A stretch of DNA of 64,000 nt from an uncultured Sphingomonadaceae bacterium (GCA_947493195.1 CANLQG010000002.1:186001-250000); one strand, 5' to 3'. Positions 51,396 to 62,143 are shown, numbered from the stretch's first letter. Numbers and translations: made by a program. Notes: generated from the letters alone by a model not told the origin.

Positions 51396-51442
51396 GCTTT
51401 GAAGCAGATTTCGTGGGTGTCTTGAAGCACCTGCGGATGGGA

Positions 51443-51475
51443 GGGCGGTGCCGCAAGGTGCCGCCCTTTCTCTTT
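51443..51475 (+). terminator. Intrinsic terminator after rplL
   Basis: GGGCGGTGCC (51443-51452) and GGTGCCGCCC (51457-51466) pair over ten positions with two G-T wobbles around a GCAA tetraloop, followed by a T-rich run TTTCTCTTT. It ends rplJ-rplL transcription before the next gene. Confidence 0.85.
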
Positions 51476-51530
51476 GTCGCCATTGGGTGGCCCATGCTAT
51501 TCTCCGATCGTCGGGTCAGGGAAGGGCAGC

Positions 51531-51848
51531 ATGGGAAGAATGGTCATCGTCGCATTCCGGCCCAAGCCGGGCCGTGAGGACGACTTGCTGGCGCTTACGC
51601 GAGACCACGTGCCACAATTGCGCCGCCTCGGCTTGGTGGGCGACACGCCATCGCTCGTGATGCGCGCGAAGGACGGGTGCATAGTCGAGGTGTTCGAGTG
51701 GAAGGACGGCGCTATCGAGAAAGCGCATGACCACCCCGACATCCTGCAGATGTGGGACCGCTACGCCGCTGTCTGCGACTATGTCCCGTTGAAGGATCTG
51801 ACCGAAACGGCGGACATGTTTGCAGAATTCGAGCCGATCACGCTGTAG
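51531..51848 (+). CDS. Small dimeric alpha/beta-barrel protein (monooxygenase-like)
   Basis: A 105-residue protein whose start IVAFRPKPGREDDLLALTRDHVP and later IVEVFEWKDGAIEKAHDHPDILQMWDRY match the pattern of antibiotic-biosynthesis-monooxygenase-type ferredoxin-like barrels. A heme or quinone substrate cannot be deduced. ATG at 51531 has GGAAGGG upstream. It stands alone between rplL and the convergent outer-membrane gene. Confidence 0.6.
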   Translation: MGRMVIVAFRPKPGREDDLLALTRDHVPQLRRLGLVGDTPSLVMRAKDGCIVEVFEWKDGAIEKAHDHPDILQMWDRYAAVCDYVPLKDLTETADMFAEFEPITL

Positions 51849-51894
51849 CCCGGTTCACTTCTGCTCGCTTGCGTTGGCCAGTGCCAGGGGCACG

Positions 51895-52440
51895 TCAAAG
51901 CCGCCAGTTCACCCGCGCGCCGATCATGTCGATGCCGGGGTTCTGCTCGCTGTTGAAGATCTGTCCCTGGCTGATGTGCATCCAGTGCGCCTCGACAGAC
52001 ACCCGCTCGGAGAACCGGTAGCCAGCGCCAATTTCAGGCTCGAACAGCACGCGGCTGCCCAAGTCGGCGCGGTCGCCCGTTGCCGGGTCGATGCGGAACT
52101 CCGGCGCATCGTGCACCACCAGTCCGATGCCGGGGCGTACGTAGAACGGCCCCTTGCCGATGGTCCACGAAAGGCCTGCGCCTGCAAACGAGGTATCGCC
52201 TGCCGTGTTGAGATTGCCGACCACATAGGGTTCGGGCGAGCCGATGAAATCCAGCGCCTCGATCCCCCCGAAGCGCACGCCAGCTGTGAGATCGACAGAA
52301 CCGCCTTCGGTCGCCTCCAGCGTGAAGGGCGTGTCGACAGCACGGGCATAGACACCGCCGAACACCTCCTGGGCGCTAGCGGGTGCGGAGATTGCAGCGA
52401 GCGCGCTCGCTGCCAGGAGAAAGCAGGTCTTCAAGTGCAT
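51895..52440 (-). CDS. PagL-like acyloxyacyl hydrolase family outer-membrane protein
   Basis: A 181-residue beta-barrel protein with signal peptide ending APASA. The C-terminus (VEAHWMHISQGQIF, then NPGIDMIGARVNW) has the His-x-Ser pair of PagL lipid A 3-O-deacylases and the usual NPG turn before the final strand. It probably trims lipid A in the outer membrane; members of this family in sphingomonads, which lack typical LPS, may act on other lipids. Start at 52440 gives the signal peptide. Confidence 0.72.
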   Translation of the reverse strand: MHLKTCFLLAASALAAISAPASAQEVFGGVYARAVDTPFTLEATEGGSVDLTAGVRFGGIEALDFIGSPEPYVVGNLNTAGDTSFAGAGLSWTIGKGPFYVRPGIGLVVHDAPEFRIDPATGDRADLGSRVLFEPEIGAGYRFSERVSVEAHWMHISQGQIFNSEQNPGIDMIGARVNWRL

Positions 52441-52622
52441 GACATGCCATTGCCACCTGCCAGCTTTCGCCTTGCTGACCGGCGGGGACGCCGGCGGGAC
52501 AGGTGTCCGCGCTGTTACCCTGTCGCCGCACCCGACTGGCAAACACCCCACCGATGCAGTCACGCACTTCCCTGCGGGCAAGCGCAGGCCTATCCGGACC
52601 GGCTGATTTCAGCAGAAACGAC

Positions 52623-54014
52623 ATGCGACCCGTAGCGCACCCACCCACGCCCGGCTGGAAGACCGAGGCCTTCGAGACGCTCCGCCTGGCGGGGCCGCTG
52701 GCGCTCGCCAATGTGCTGCAGATGCTGACCTACGCCATCGACGTGATGTTCATTGCGCGGCTGGGGCCGGACGAGCTGGCGGCCTCTGCGCTCGCCGTGG
52801 CGCTGTTCGGCTTGGTGCTGTGGTCATTGCAGAGCCTTACAGGTGCGGTTGCCCCGATCATGGCGGCAGAGATCGGCGCGCGCGGCCCTGCCCTTCGCCC
52901 CGTGCGCCGCGCGGTGCGCATGGCGCTGTGGCTGTCCGTCATCGTGTCGATCGCCGGGATGGGCATCTGTCTGATGATCGGGCCACTGATGCAGCTTACG
53001 GGGCAGGAACCGCACATTGCCGCGCTGGCCAGCAGCTACATGAACGTGCTCGTATGGTCCGCACCCCTGATGATCGTGGCCGGGGTTCAGCGAAACTTCG
53101 TTGCCGCTCTTGGTCGGCCTGTATTCGCGACGGTTATCACCGCGCTTGGCATCGGTGTGAACGCTCTTGGCAACTATGCCTTCATCTTCGGCAACCTCGG
53201 CGCGCCCGAGATGGGCCTGCCCGGAGCCGCCGTGGCCACCTTCATGACCTCCGTTGCGGTTGCGTCGATGTATGCTGCAGCCATTCGCCTCGATCCGCGC
53301 CTGCATCGCTATCATATAATGGGCTTCTTCTGGCGGCCGGACTGGAAAAGGCTGGGCGAGATCGTGCGCATCGGCACTCCGATCGCGATCACCGTGCTGG
53401 CCGAGGCCGGTGTGTTCGGCGCGGCGGCGTTCCTGATGGGGCGACTCGGCGGCCTCGAACTGGCCGCGCATACGGTGGCGCTGAACCTGGCCGCCTTTGC
53501 CTTTCAGGTGCCCTTCGGCGTAGGCCAGGCCGCCACGATCCGGGTGGGCTATTTCTACGGCGCACGGGATGCCGACGGGATGGGCCGCGCCGGGTGGACG
53601 GGCATCGTGATGGGCACCGGCTTCATGGCACTGACCGCGACGACGATGATCGCCATTCCCGAGGCCCTGCTGGCGCTCTATATCGACCCCGGCGACCCGG
53701 CCAATGCAAGGCTGACCGTGATCGCCACCGGCTTTCTGGCGATAGCGGCCGCCTTCCAGCTTTCCGACGGAGTGCAAGCCGTAGCGGCAGGTGCGCTGCG
53801 CGGATTGAAGGACACGCGCATTCCCATGTGGATTGCCATCTTCTCCTACTGGGTGCCGGGTTTTGGCCTCGCGGCCGGTTTGGGGCTTGGCACCCCATTG
53901 GGTGGCAAGGGCGTGTGGATCGGTCTCGCCGCCGGGCTGACCTTCGCTGCCGTCCTGCTGCTCTGGCGCTGGCATCAGCGCGAGAAACTCGACCTGACCT
54001 TGCGGGGCCGCTAA
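52623..54014 (+). CDS. MATE-family multidrug/Na+ antiporter (NorM-like)
   Basis: A 463-residue membrane transporter with twelve helices and the MATE pattern: LRLAGPLALANVLQMLTYAIDVMFIARLG at the start, GVQRNFVAALGRPVFA, GLPGAAVAT and in the second half GVGQAATIRVGYFYG and LSDGVQAVAAGALRGLKDTRIPM. It exports cationic drugs or metabolites with Na+ or H+. ATG at 52623 is preferred; earlier starts in the same frame overlap the divergent gene's control region. Confidence 0.87.
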   Translation: MRPVAHPPTPGWKTEAFETLRLAGPLALANVLQMLTYAIDVMFIARLGPDELAASALAVALFGLVLWSLQSLTGAVAPIMAAEIGARGPALRPVRRAVRMALWLSVIVSIAGMGICLMIGPLMQLTGQEPHIAALASSYMNVLVWSAPLMIVAGVQRNFVAALGRPVFATVITALGIGVNALGNYAFIFGNLGAPEMGLPGAAVATFMTSVAVASMYAAAIRLDPRLHRYHIMGFFWRPDWKRLGEIVRIGTPIAITVLAEAGVFGAAAFLMGRLGGLELAAHTVALNLAAFAFQVPFGVGQAATIRVGYFYGARDADGMGRAGWTGIVMGTGFMALTATTMIAIPEALLALYIDPGDPANARLTVIATGFLAIAAAFQLSDGVQAVAAGALRGLKDTRIPMWIAIFSYWVPGFGLAAGLGLGTPLGGKGVWIGLAAGLTFAAVLLLWRWHQREKLDLTLRGR

Positions 54015-54070
54015 GCCGCTCCCAGTTAACGGGTGGCCGCGCCAACCCAACTTTTTCTCTTCCCCTCCCA

Positions 54071-54133
54071 TTGACACCATGTGAACGCGCTCCCAAATGC
54101 GGGGCGCTGGCACTCCCATGAGGAGAGTGCCAA
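54071..54133 (+). promoter_or_regulatory. groESL promoter with CIRCE (HrcA) operator
   Basis: A promoter-like TTGACA (54071-54076) and CCAAAT/CAAATG (54093-54099) precede a CIRCE element: CTGGCACTC (54107-54115), nine bases, GAGTGCCAA (54125-54133). CIRCE is the HrcA repressor site, so groES-groEL should be heat-inducible by loss of HrcA, possibly also by RpoH. Confidence 0.88.
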
Positions 54134-54169
54134 TCGTCACAACTCTAATCACAGGAAGAGGTCATACCT

Positions 54170-54457
54170 ATGGCATTCCGTCCGCTGCACGACCGCGTAC
54201 TGGTCCGTCGCCTCGAAGCCGAAGAAAAAACGGCTGGTGGCATCATCATCCCCGATAGCGCCAAGGAAAAGCCCAGCGAAGGCGAAATCGTCGCCGTTGG
54301 CAATGGCTCCAAGGCCGAAGACGGCACCGTCACCGCCCTCGATGTGAAGGCTGGCGACCGCGTATTGTTCGGCAAGTGGTCCGGCACCGAAGTCAAGATC
54401 GACGGCGAAGACCTGATCATCATGAAGGAAAGCGACATCATGGGCGTGCTGGGCTGA
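54170..54457 (+). CDS. groES: Co-chaperonin GroES
   Basis: The 95-residue lid of the GroEL folding chamber. Typical features are [19 protein letters not shown], the mobile loop [16 protein letters not shown] that contacts GroEL, and the end [15 protein letters not shown]. Full length, 56 bases before groEL. Controlled by the CIRCE element upstream. Confidence 0.97.
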   Translation: MAFRPLHDRVLVRRLEAEEKTAGGIIIPDSAKEKPSEGEIVAVGNGSKAEDGTVTALDVKAGDRVLFGKWSGTEVKIDGEDLIIMKESDIMGVLG

Positions 54458-54474
54458 TCGCCCACCGCTTCTGA

Positions 54475-56166
<1,692 letters not shown>

Positions 56167-56196
56167 GCCCCCGCTCTCGTCCCAATGACAACACGA

Positions 56197-56229
56197 GGCC
56201 CGGCAGGAGCGATCCTGCCGGGCCTTTTT
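56197..56229 (+). terminator. Intrinsic terminator after groEL
   Basis: GGCCCGGCAGGA (56197-56208) and TCCTGCCGGGCC (56213-56224) form a perfect twelve-base stem with loop GCGA, followed by TTTTT. It ends the groESL transcript. Confidence 0.93.
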
Positions 56230-56294
56230 CTGCGCGCTCGCCGAAAGTACTTAGGCACTTCTGTCGAGTTGGTGCATTAGTTGGCAACGCACTG

Positions 56295-56924
56295 ATGACT
56301 TTCCCCCACACCGACAACCCGACTCTTGCGGCATCATTGCCCGAAGGACCTGCCGCAAAGCAGGCGCGCATGCATGGTTTCCGGTTCCATCTCCGTGAAA
56401 CCACCCGCGACGAACACGACGCGACCGAAAGCGCCTTCGCACATTTCGACCTTTCTACGCTTCACGGATATCACGATTTCCTGCTGGCGCACGCCGGGGC
56501 CTTGGCGACACTCGAGCCAAGGCTCCACCAGGTAGGCTGGTCAGGCTGGATCTCCCGAAGGGATTACTTGCGCGCCGATCTCGACGATCTGGGCGATCAG
56601 AAAGTGCCGGGCCTTCGAGGGGTTCGCCCCCACTTGCCGACGGATGCCCATGTCTGGGGCGCTCAGTATGTTCTGGAGGGCTCGCGGCTCGGGGGCGCTG
56701 TTCTTGCACGGACGATCCCGGTGGGCAGCCCTGCCCGGTATCTGACCGGCGCAGAGAGCGAACAGCCTGGCACCACCCGGCCCTGGCAGGAATATTGCCG
56801 CGCGCTCGACAATGTTGCAAAAGATCAAGGCGTCCTTTGGAAAGACGCTGTAGAGCAAGGCGCTCGTACGACTTTCGCGCTGTTCCGGCGCCACGCAAAC
56901 ATAATTTCGGGCCAAACTTTTTGA
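56295..56924 (+). CDS. bphO: Biliverdin-producing heme oxygenase (BphO)
   Basis: A 209-residue heme oxygenase that opens heme to biliverdin, the chromophore of the next protein. The proximal His lies in RETTRDEHDATESAFAHFDL (the DEHD segment), and the distal helix has QYVLEGSRLGGAVLAR. The gene is directly upstream of bphP, as in many bacterial phytochrome loci, with a four-base overlap (TTGA). Start at 56295 is the first ATG. A role in iron release from heme is also possible but less likely. Confidence 0.88.
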   Translation: MTFPHTDNPTLAASLPEGPAAKQARMHGFRFHLRETTRDEHDATESAFAHFDLSTLHGYHDFLLAHAGALATLEPRLHQVGWSGWISRRDYLRADLDDLGDQKVPGLRGVRPHLPTDAHVWGAQYVLEGSRLGGAVLARTIPVGSPARYLTGAESEQPGTTRPWQEYCRALDNVAKDQGVLWKDAVEQGARTTFALFRRHANIISGQTF

Positions 56925-59455
56925 CGGAACTCCTTCCCCCAGATGCCAGGATCGGGTTGACGAACTGCGATCGCGAACCGATCCACATTCCCGGCGGGAT
57001 TCAGCCGATTGGATTCCTGCTTTCCCTGAGCGCCGACTGGCTGGTGCAACGCGCGGCGAACACGGCGGATTTCATCGGCATCGAGCCAGAGGAACTGCTG
57101 GGGAAAGCCCTGCCCGATGTATTCGCGAAATCTGCGGTCGATCTTATCCGACAACGTCTTTCAATGCTTCGTGGCAAGGATTCGGTCGAACGGCTGTTTG
57201 CCGTTCCACTGCTGAGCGACGGCAGCCTTTTCGATCTGGCCCTGCACTTCTCGGCGCGCTCCGTCATCCTCGAGGCAGAACCCTCCAAGGGCGACCAGGT
57301 CGAGGTATCGTCTGCCACCCGCAACATTCTTTCACGGCTCGCGGCCAGCCGCGATGTGGACAGCCTGCTCAACGAAGGTGCCCGCCAGGCGCGCGCGCTT
57401 CTCGGGTTCGACCGGGTGATGATCTATCGCTTTGCAGACGACGAAAGCGGCGAAGTGGTGGCGCAGTCCGTCGCGCGCGGCTTCGACAGCTTCCTGGGCC
57501 TGAATTTCCCTGCCACGGATATCCCGCAGCAGGCGCGTAAACTCTACGTGCGCAATACTTTCCGCATTATCGGAGATGCCACGGCCGAACAGGTGCCGAT
57601 CATGCAGCGCGGCGACGGTGAACCGCTGGACCTGTCGTTGTCACTTTACCGCGCCGTATCGCCAATCCACCTGGAATACCTTCGCAACATGGGCGTGGCA
57701 GCCTCGCTGTCCATATCCATCATCGTGAACGGGCGGCTGTGGGGGCTGATAGCCTGCCACCATTACGAGCCGCGCATGCCATCCTTCGCGCAGCGCAGCG
57801 CGGCGGAACTGTTCGGCCAGATATTCTCGCTGCAACTGGAAAGCCGCCTGAATGCGGATACGTCGGAGTACGAATCCAAAGCACGCGATGTCGGCAACCG
57901 GGTCATGTCTGCCGCGGCGCAGGATCCGCAAAAGCTGCTCGATGGCGAATGGCTGTGGCAGATGATGAACGATGCCATCGAATGCGATGGCCTGATGGTC
58001 CACATGGAAGGCGAGATTTCGTCCGCCGGACTGCATCCGGACGAGGCAGCGTTCAAGACACTGGTAGAGCGCCTCAATACCGAGGACGCACAGGTTATCC
58101 ATCATTCCCATGAACTGCCGCGCTATCTTGGTGTCGACAACCTCGATAGCGGAGCGGCCGGTTTCCTCGCCATTCCGATCTCGCGCCGTCCGCGCGATTA
58201 CATGGTGCTGTTTCGTGAAGAGCATCTGCGCTCGGTCCGCTGGGCGGGCGAACAGGCGAAGCACGCTACGCAGACCGACAACGGACTGGAACTGTCACCG
58301 CGCAAGAGCTTCGAGGCCTGGAAACAGACCATCAGCGGCCAGTCCCGGCCCTTTACCCCCGCCGAGATCGGCGTGGCCCGCTCTTTGCGAACGACGCTGC
58401 TGGAGATCGTCCTGCGGCTGAGCGAGGACGCGAGCGAAGATCGCAAGCGCGCCACCGAACAGCAGAAGCTTCTCATCGCCGAACTCAACCACCGGGTGCG
58501 CAACATCCTCGCCCTGATCCGCGCGCTGATGTCGCAGACGAAGCGCGAAAGCGGTTCTGTCTCGGACATCGTCGATACGCTGGAAAGCCGGGTGAAAGCG
58601 CTGGCGATCGCGCACGACATGCTGACCGCGGAAAACTGGGCCCCGACCCCGCTGCGCACGCTTTTCGAAGTCGAACTGCAGGCCTACATGTCGGCCACGC
58701 GGCAGCGCGTGACGATTGATGGGCCAGAGGTCAGCATTTCGCCCACCGCCATTCCGATCATGGCCCTCGTCATCCACGAACTGGCCACAAACGCGGCGAA
58801 ATACGGCGCTCTCAGCGACAGTGGCAAGATCGTGCTAACCTGGCATTGCGACGGCGAGAAAAATCTCGTCCTGAAGTGGCGGGAGCAGGGCGGGCCGGTT
58901 GTGCAAAAACCCGAGCGGCGCGGCTTCGGGACGACCATCATCACATCCTCGATCCCGCATGAACTGGGCGGCGAGGCGACCATCGATTACAAGGCGAGCG
59001 GGGTCGAGGCCCTTTTCACGATTCCCGCGCGGCACATCGTTGCGCAAGGTGGGGAGAGCGGGGAAGACAAGCGTCCGGAGAGCGAGCAGAAGACCAGGGT
59101 CCGCCTCGATCAGGACCGGATGCTGCTGGTGGAAGACAGCATGCTGATCGCGCTGGATGCCGAGGATCAGCTGCTGGAGATGGGCCTGGGGGAAGTGGTC
59201 CTGGCAGCCAGCGTCGCGTCTGCCATGAAGGCAATAGATGAAGGTGTGACCCTGGCCATGCTGGATTTCAACCTGGGCGATCACACCAGCCTGCCAATTG
59301 CCGAGCGGCTGCGGGAGGAAGGCGTGCCGTTCTTTTTCGCATCCGGCTATGGTGCAGGCGACGTGACTCCGCCCGAATTCACGGACGTGCCGGTTATCAC
59401 CAAGCCCTATGCCAGGGAGCAGATCGAACAGGCTATCGCGCAGGTAAAGCGATGA
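56921..59455 (+). CDS. bphP: Bacteriophytochrome HWE histidine kinase with C-terminal receiver
   Basis: Red/far-red photoreceptor kinase of 844 residues. The PAS domain has the bilin-binding Cys16 in TNCDREPIHIPGG; the usual QPHG that follows is QPIG. The GAF domain has NFPATDIPQQARKLY and the conserved His in SPIHLEYLRNMGV (about 248). PHY follows, then an HWE kinase with LNHRVRNILALIRAL (about 520) and HELATNAAKYGAL, and a receiver domain from about 733 with phospho-acceptor Asp in MLDFNLGD (about 780). The start is TTG at 56921, overlapping the bphO stop, because no ATG lies before the Cys. Confidence 0.9.
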   Translation: MTELLPPDARIGLTNCDREPIHIPGGIQPIGFLLSLSADWLVQRAANTADFIGIEPEELLGKALPDVFAKSAVDLIRQRLSMLRGKDSVERLFAVPLLSDGSLFDLALHFSARSVILEAEPSKGDQVEVSSATRNILSRLAASRDVDSLLNEGARQARALLGFDRVMIYRFADDESGEVVAQSVARGFDSFLGLNFPATDIPQQARKLYVRNTFRIIGDATAEQVPIMQRGDGEPLDLSLSLYRAVSPIHLEYLRNMGVAASLSISIIVNGRLWGLIACHHYEPRMPSFAQRSAAELFGQIFSLQLESRLNADTSEYESKARDVGNRVMSAAAQDPQKLLDGEWLWQMMNDAIECDGLMVHMEGEISSAGLHPDEAAFKTLVERLNTEDAQVIHHSHELPRYLGVDNLDSGAAGFLAIPISRRPRDYMVLFREEHLRSVRWAGEQAKHATQTDNGLELSPRKSFEAWKQTISGQSRPFTPAEIGVARSLRTTLLEIVLRLSEDASEDRKRATEQQKLLIAELNHRVRNILALIRALMSQTKRESGSVSDIVDTLESRVKALAIAHDMLTAENWAPTPLRTLFEVELQAYMSATRQRVTIDGPEVSISPTAIPIMALVIHELATNAAKYGALSDSGKIVLTWHCDGEKNLVLKWREQGGPVVQKPERRGFGTTIITSSIPHELGGEATIDYKASGVEALFTIPARHIVAQGGESGEDKRPESEQKTRVRLDQDRMLLVEDSMLIALDAEDQLLEMGLGEVVLAASVASAMKAIDEGVTLAMLDFNLGDHTSLPIAERLREEGVPFFFASGYGAGDVTPPEFTDVPVITKPYAREQIEQAIAQVKR

Positions 59456-59504
59456 TGGCGTGCGGCTGACAGTCGCGCGGATCCGTTAGCCGATAGCCCG
59501 ATCC

Positions 59505-60053
59505 TTACTCTGCGGGCGTGGGTGTGCCCGGATTTACTTCGGCCTCGAACTCCGGAACGGGCCGTGCGTCGGCTTGGGCTTGTGTCGTCGCGATTCCGTT
59601 CTCGTCTATGTCCTGCAACAGCCAGCGCATTTCATCGATCTCGCGGCGCTGGGCGCGGATGATTTCGTTGGCGAGCTTGCGCACGCGCACGTCCTCTATC
59701 CCGGCGCGTTCGCTGGTCATGATTGCAATCGAGTGGTGCGGGATCATGGCCGACATGTATTCGCTGTCGTCGATGGTCGTCTGGCTGCGCACGAGGAACA
59801 GCGAGAGTGCAAATGTCGCCGCAGCCACGCCGATGATGATCCAGTTCTTGGCCTTGTTTCTGTACATGCCCCACATGAAGAGGAGCATGACAACCGCCAT
59901 TACCGCCCCCATCACGAACATCATCCAGAAGCGTGTCTCGCTCCAGAACACGTGGTCGATCGCGTAGGTGTTGAGATACATCAGGCCCAGCATGATGACG
60001 GTAGAGGTCCCCACCATCGCCATGAAACGTTTGTAGTTGCCTTCGTTCTGCAT
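59505..60053 (-). CDS. DUF305 protein with three-helix membrane domain (core copy)
   Basis: A 182-residue protein with the same plan as the island protein at 4574-5158: three membrane helices (FMAMVGTSTVIMLGLMYLN, then FWMMFVMGAVMAVVMLLFMW, then a third) and a DUF305 domain with MIPHHSIAIMTSERAG. Large parts of the membrane domain are identical to the island copy. The tail (PVPEFEAEVNPGTPTP) differs. It is co-directional with csoR 20 bases upstream, so it is probably copper-induced. Confidence 0.86.
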   Translation of the reverse strand: MQNEGNYKRFMAMVGTSTVIMLGLMYLNTYAIDHVFWSETRFWMMFVMGAVMAVVMLLFMWGMYRNKAKNWIIIGVAAATFALSLFLVRSQTTIDDSEYMSAMIPHHSIAIMTSERAGIEDVRVRKLANEIIRAQRREIDEMRWLLQDIDENGIATTQAQADARPVPEFEAEVNPGTPTPAE

Positions 60054-60073
60054 ATTGCCTCCTTCGGGTCGCG

Positions 60074-60346
60074 CTAACGTTTCGCCTTTGAGAAAAGGTC
60101 CACCAGTTCGCCGAACTTGGCGCGCTGATCCGCCTCGTCACCCGATGCGATGGCTTCTGCCACGCAGTGCGAGGCGTGGTTCTTCAGGATTTCGTCCTCG
60201 GCTTTGGCCAAGGCTGCCTTCACCGCCTGGATCTGGTGCAGGATGTCGATGCAATACCGATCCTCTTCCACCATGGCGCGCACGCCGCGCACCTGCCCTT
60301 CGATGCGGCCAAGGCGGTTTAACAATGACTTGCTTTGCTGGACCAC
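60074..60346 (-). CDS. csoR: CsoR-type copper-sensing repressor
   Basis: A 90-residue helical repressor of the CsoR/FrmR family. The copper ligands Cys32, His57 and Cys61 (YC, then HASHC) keep the CsoR spacing of 25 and 4 residues. Opening is QSKSLLNRLGRIEGQVRGV. The start is placed at GTG 60346, because a longer frame to 60406 would run through the operator. With no copper it should block the divergent copA and its own operon; Cu(I) releases it. Confidence 0.87.
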   Translation of the reverse strand: MVQQSKSLLNRLGRIEGQVRGVRAMVEEDRYCIDILHQIQAVKAALAKAEDEILKNHASHCVAEAIASGDEADQRAKFGELVDLFSKAKR

Positions 60347-60367
60347 GGTCTTTCGGCCTTCCTTGAA

Positions 60368-60384
60368 ATACCCCCCCAGGGTAT
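60368..60384. promoter_or_regulatory. CsoR operator between csoR and copA
   Basis: ATACCC-CCCCA-GGGTAT is a perfect 6-5-6 inverted repeat of the kind bound by CsoR/RcnR proteins. It lies between the divergent csoR and copA, 13 bases before the copA ATG. A -35-like TTGAAA (60363-60368) and a weak -10 TAGTTG (60386-60391), 17 bases apart, would start copA transcription at or next to its ATG. Confidence 0.75.
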
Positions 60385-60397
60385 GTAGTTGTGGGAC

Positions 60398-62143
60398 ATG
60401 ACACAACCCCCCCGGTTCTCACCCCGGCTTTCCCGGCGCGGCTTGCTTGGCACAGGCGCGCTTGCCACAGCCGGTCTTGCCATTCCCGCGTGGGCGCGCG
60501 GGCAGTCGCTGGCACATGCTGGCAAAGGCTTCGGAGAGCTCTCGGGCGACACCATCGACCTTTCGATCGGCAACCACCACTTCAGCACCGGTGGGCGCAG
60601 CGGCCATGCGATTGCCGTGAACGGCACCGTACCCGGCCCGCTCATTCGCTTGCGTGAAGGGCAGGATGTCACGCTCAACGTCACCAACAACCTGGACGAG
60701 GACTCCTCGATCCACTGGCACGGCCTTCTGCTGCCATTCCAGTTCGACGGCGTGCCTGGCGTCAGCTTTCCCGGCATCCGGCCTGGCGAGACCTTTACCT
60801 ACCGCTTCCCCATTCGCCAGACCGGCACTTACTGGTGGCATTCCCATTCCGGTCTGCAGGAACAGGCGGGTCACTATGGCCCGATCGTGATCGAGGGCGA
60901 GCACGCCCATCACATGCCGGACCGGCGTTATCACCGCGACTATGTGGTGCTGCTGAGCGAATTCACCCCGCGCCATCCGCATGAAATCGCGCGGATGCTG
61001 GCGGTGGGAGAACATTACTTCAACCGGCAGATGATGACGGTGGGCAGCGGCGAGATGAGCCTGGAAGACCGCCTGATGTGGGGCGCGATGCGGATGAACC
61101 CGCGCGACATCTCGGATGTGACAGGTGCGACCTACACCTTCCTCGTCAACGGCCATGGCCCTGCGGATGATCTCGAATTCCTGTTCGAGCCGGGTGAGCG
61201 CGTGCGCCTGCGGATCATCAACGGCTCCGCCATGACCTTCTTCAACGTGCGCATTCCTGGTGTCGAAATGACCGTGATTGCCGCCGACGGTCAGGAAGTG
61301 GACCCGGTGCCGGTGGACGAATTCCAGATCGGCGTTGCCGAGACATACGACGTGATCGTGCAGCCTTCCGATGGCAGCCACGCTTTCGTGGCCGAGGCGA
61401 TGGACCGTTCGGGCATGGCCATTGCCAGCCTCACCTCGCACCCAGGCCACAAGGCCGAAGCGCCGCCGCTGCGTGAGCCGGTGACGCTGACGATGGCCGA
61501 CATGGGTATGGGCGGCATGGCGCATTCGGTCCACGGAGACATGGAAGGGATGGATCATGGCTCTGGCGGCATGGACCATTCGATGCGCGACACCTCGCTG
61601 CTGCCGCCCGACGTGACGGTCGGACCCGGTATCGACATGGTTGCGCCGATGCCGATGGACCGGATGGATTTCCCCGGCCTTGGCCTCGATAGCGTCGATC
61701 ACCGCGTGCTGCGCTACACCGACCTGAAAGCGAAGAATGCCAATCCCCACCGGATGCCCACGCGCAGTCTGGAGATCCACCTTACCGGCAACATGGAACG
61801 CTACATGTGGTCTTTCGACGGCAAGCAGTTCAGCGCCGTGAGCGACGATCCCATCCGTTTCGGCTATGACGAGCGGGTGCGGGTGAAGCTGGTGAACGAC
61901 ACCATGATGGCGCACCCGATCCACTTGCACGGACACTTCTTCGAACTGGTGAACGGTGCCGGGATGATGAACCAGCCGCTGAAACACACCGTAGTGGTGC
62001 AGCCCGGCAGCTCCGCGACTTTCGACCTGACTGCCAACGAGCCGGGTGACTGGGCCTTCCACTGCCACCTGCTCTACCACATGCACGCTGGCATGATGCA
62101 GACCGTTACAGTGCGCCCCTTCCCGGAAGAGGGAGAAGCATGA
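60398..62143 (+). CDS. copA: Copper-resistance multicopper oxidase CopA
   Basis: Periplasmic oxidase of 581 residues, exported folded by the Tat system (signal SRRGLLGTGALATAG). Type 1-3 copper sites are visible: SIHWHGLLLP, TYWWHSHSGLQEQAGHYG, HPIHLHGHFFEL and the terminal HCHLLYHMHAGMM. A Met/His-rich insert (MGMGGMAHSVHGDMEGMDH, then HGSGGMDHSMRD) near 370-400 is typical of PcoA/CopA. It probably oxidises Cu(I). The ATG at 60398 is directly after the CsoR operator. It overlaps copB by four bases. Confidence 0.94.
   Translation: MTQPPRFSPRLSRRGLLGTGALATAGLAIPAWARGQSLAHAGKGFGELSGDTIDLSIGNHHFSTGGRSGHAIAVNGTVPGPLIRLREGQDVTLNVTNNLDEDSSIHWHGLLLPFQFDGVPGVSFPGIRPGETFTYRFPIRQTGTYWWHSHSGLQEQAGHYGPIVIEGEHAHHMPDRRYHRDYVVLLSEFTPRHPHEIARMLAVGEHYFNRQMMTVGSGEMSLEDRLMWGAMRMNPRDISDVTGATYTFLVNGHGPADDLEFLFEPGERVRLRIINGSAMTFFNVRIPGVEMTVIAADGQEVDPVPVDEFQIGVAETYDVIVQPSDGSHAFVAEAMDRSGMAIASLTSHPGHKAEAPPLREPVTLTMADMGMGGMAHSVHGDMEGMDHGSGGMDHSMRDTSLLPPDVTVGPGIDMVAPMPMDRMDFPGLGLDSVDHRVLRYTDLKAKNANPHRMPTRSLEIHLTGNMERYMWSFDGKQFSAVSDDPIRFGYDERVRVKLVNDTMMAHPIHLHGHFFELVNGAGMMNQPLKHTVVVQPGSSATFDLTANEPGDWAFHCHLLYHMHAGMMQTVTVRPFPEEGEA

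Noticed and set aside
52824..54152. A 442-codon minus-strand frame across the MATE gene and CIRCE region
   Set aside because: Composition typical of antisense to a transporter; it would run through the CIRCE element and groESL promoter.
60347..60406. N-terminal extension of CsoR to an ATG at 60406
   Set aside because: The added codons contain the perfect CsoR operator; the 90-residue form from GTG 60346 matches the family length.
61497..61610. Met/His-rich repeats in CopA as a nucleotide repeat array
   Set aside because: They are coding repeats of a copper-binding insert, with no regular DNA period, so not a CRISPR or tandem-repeat locus.
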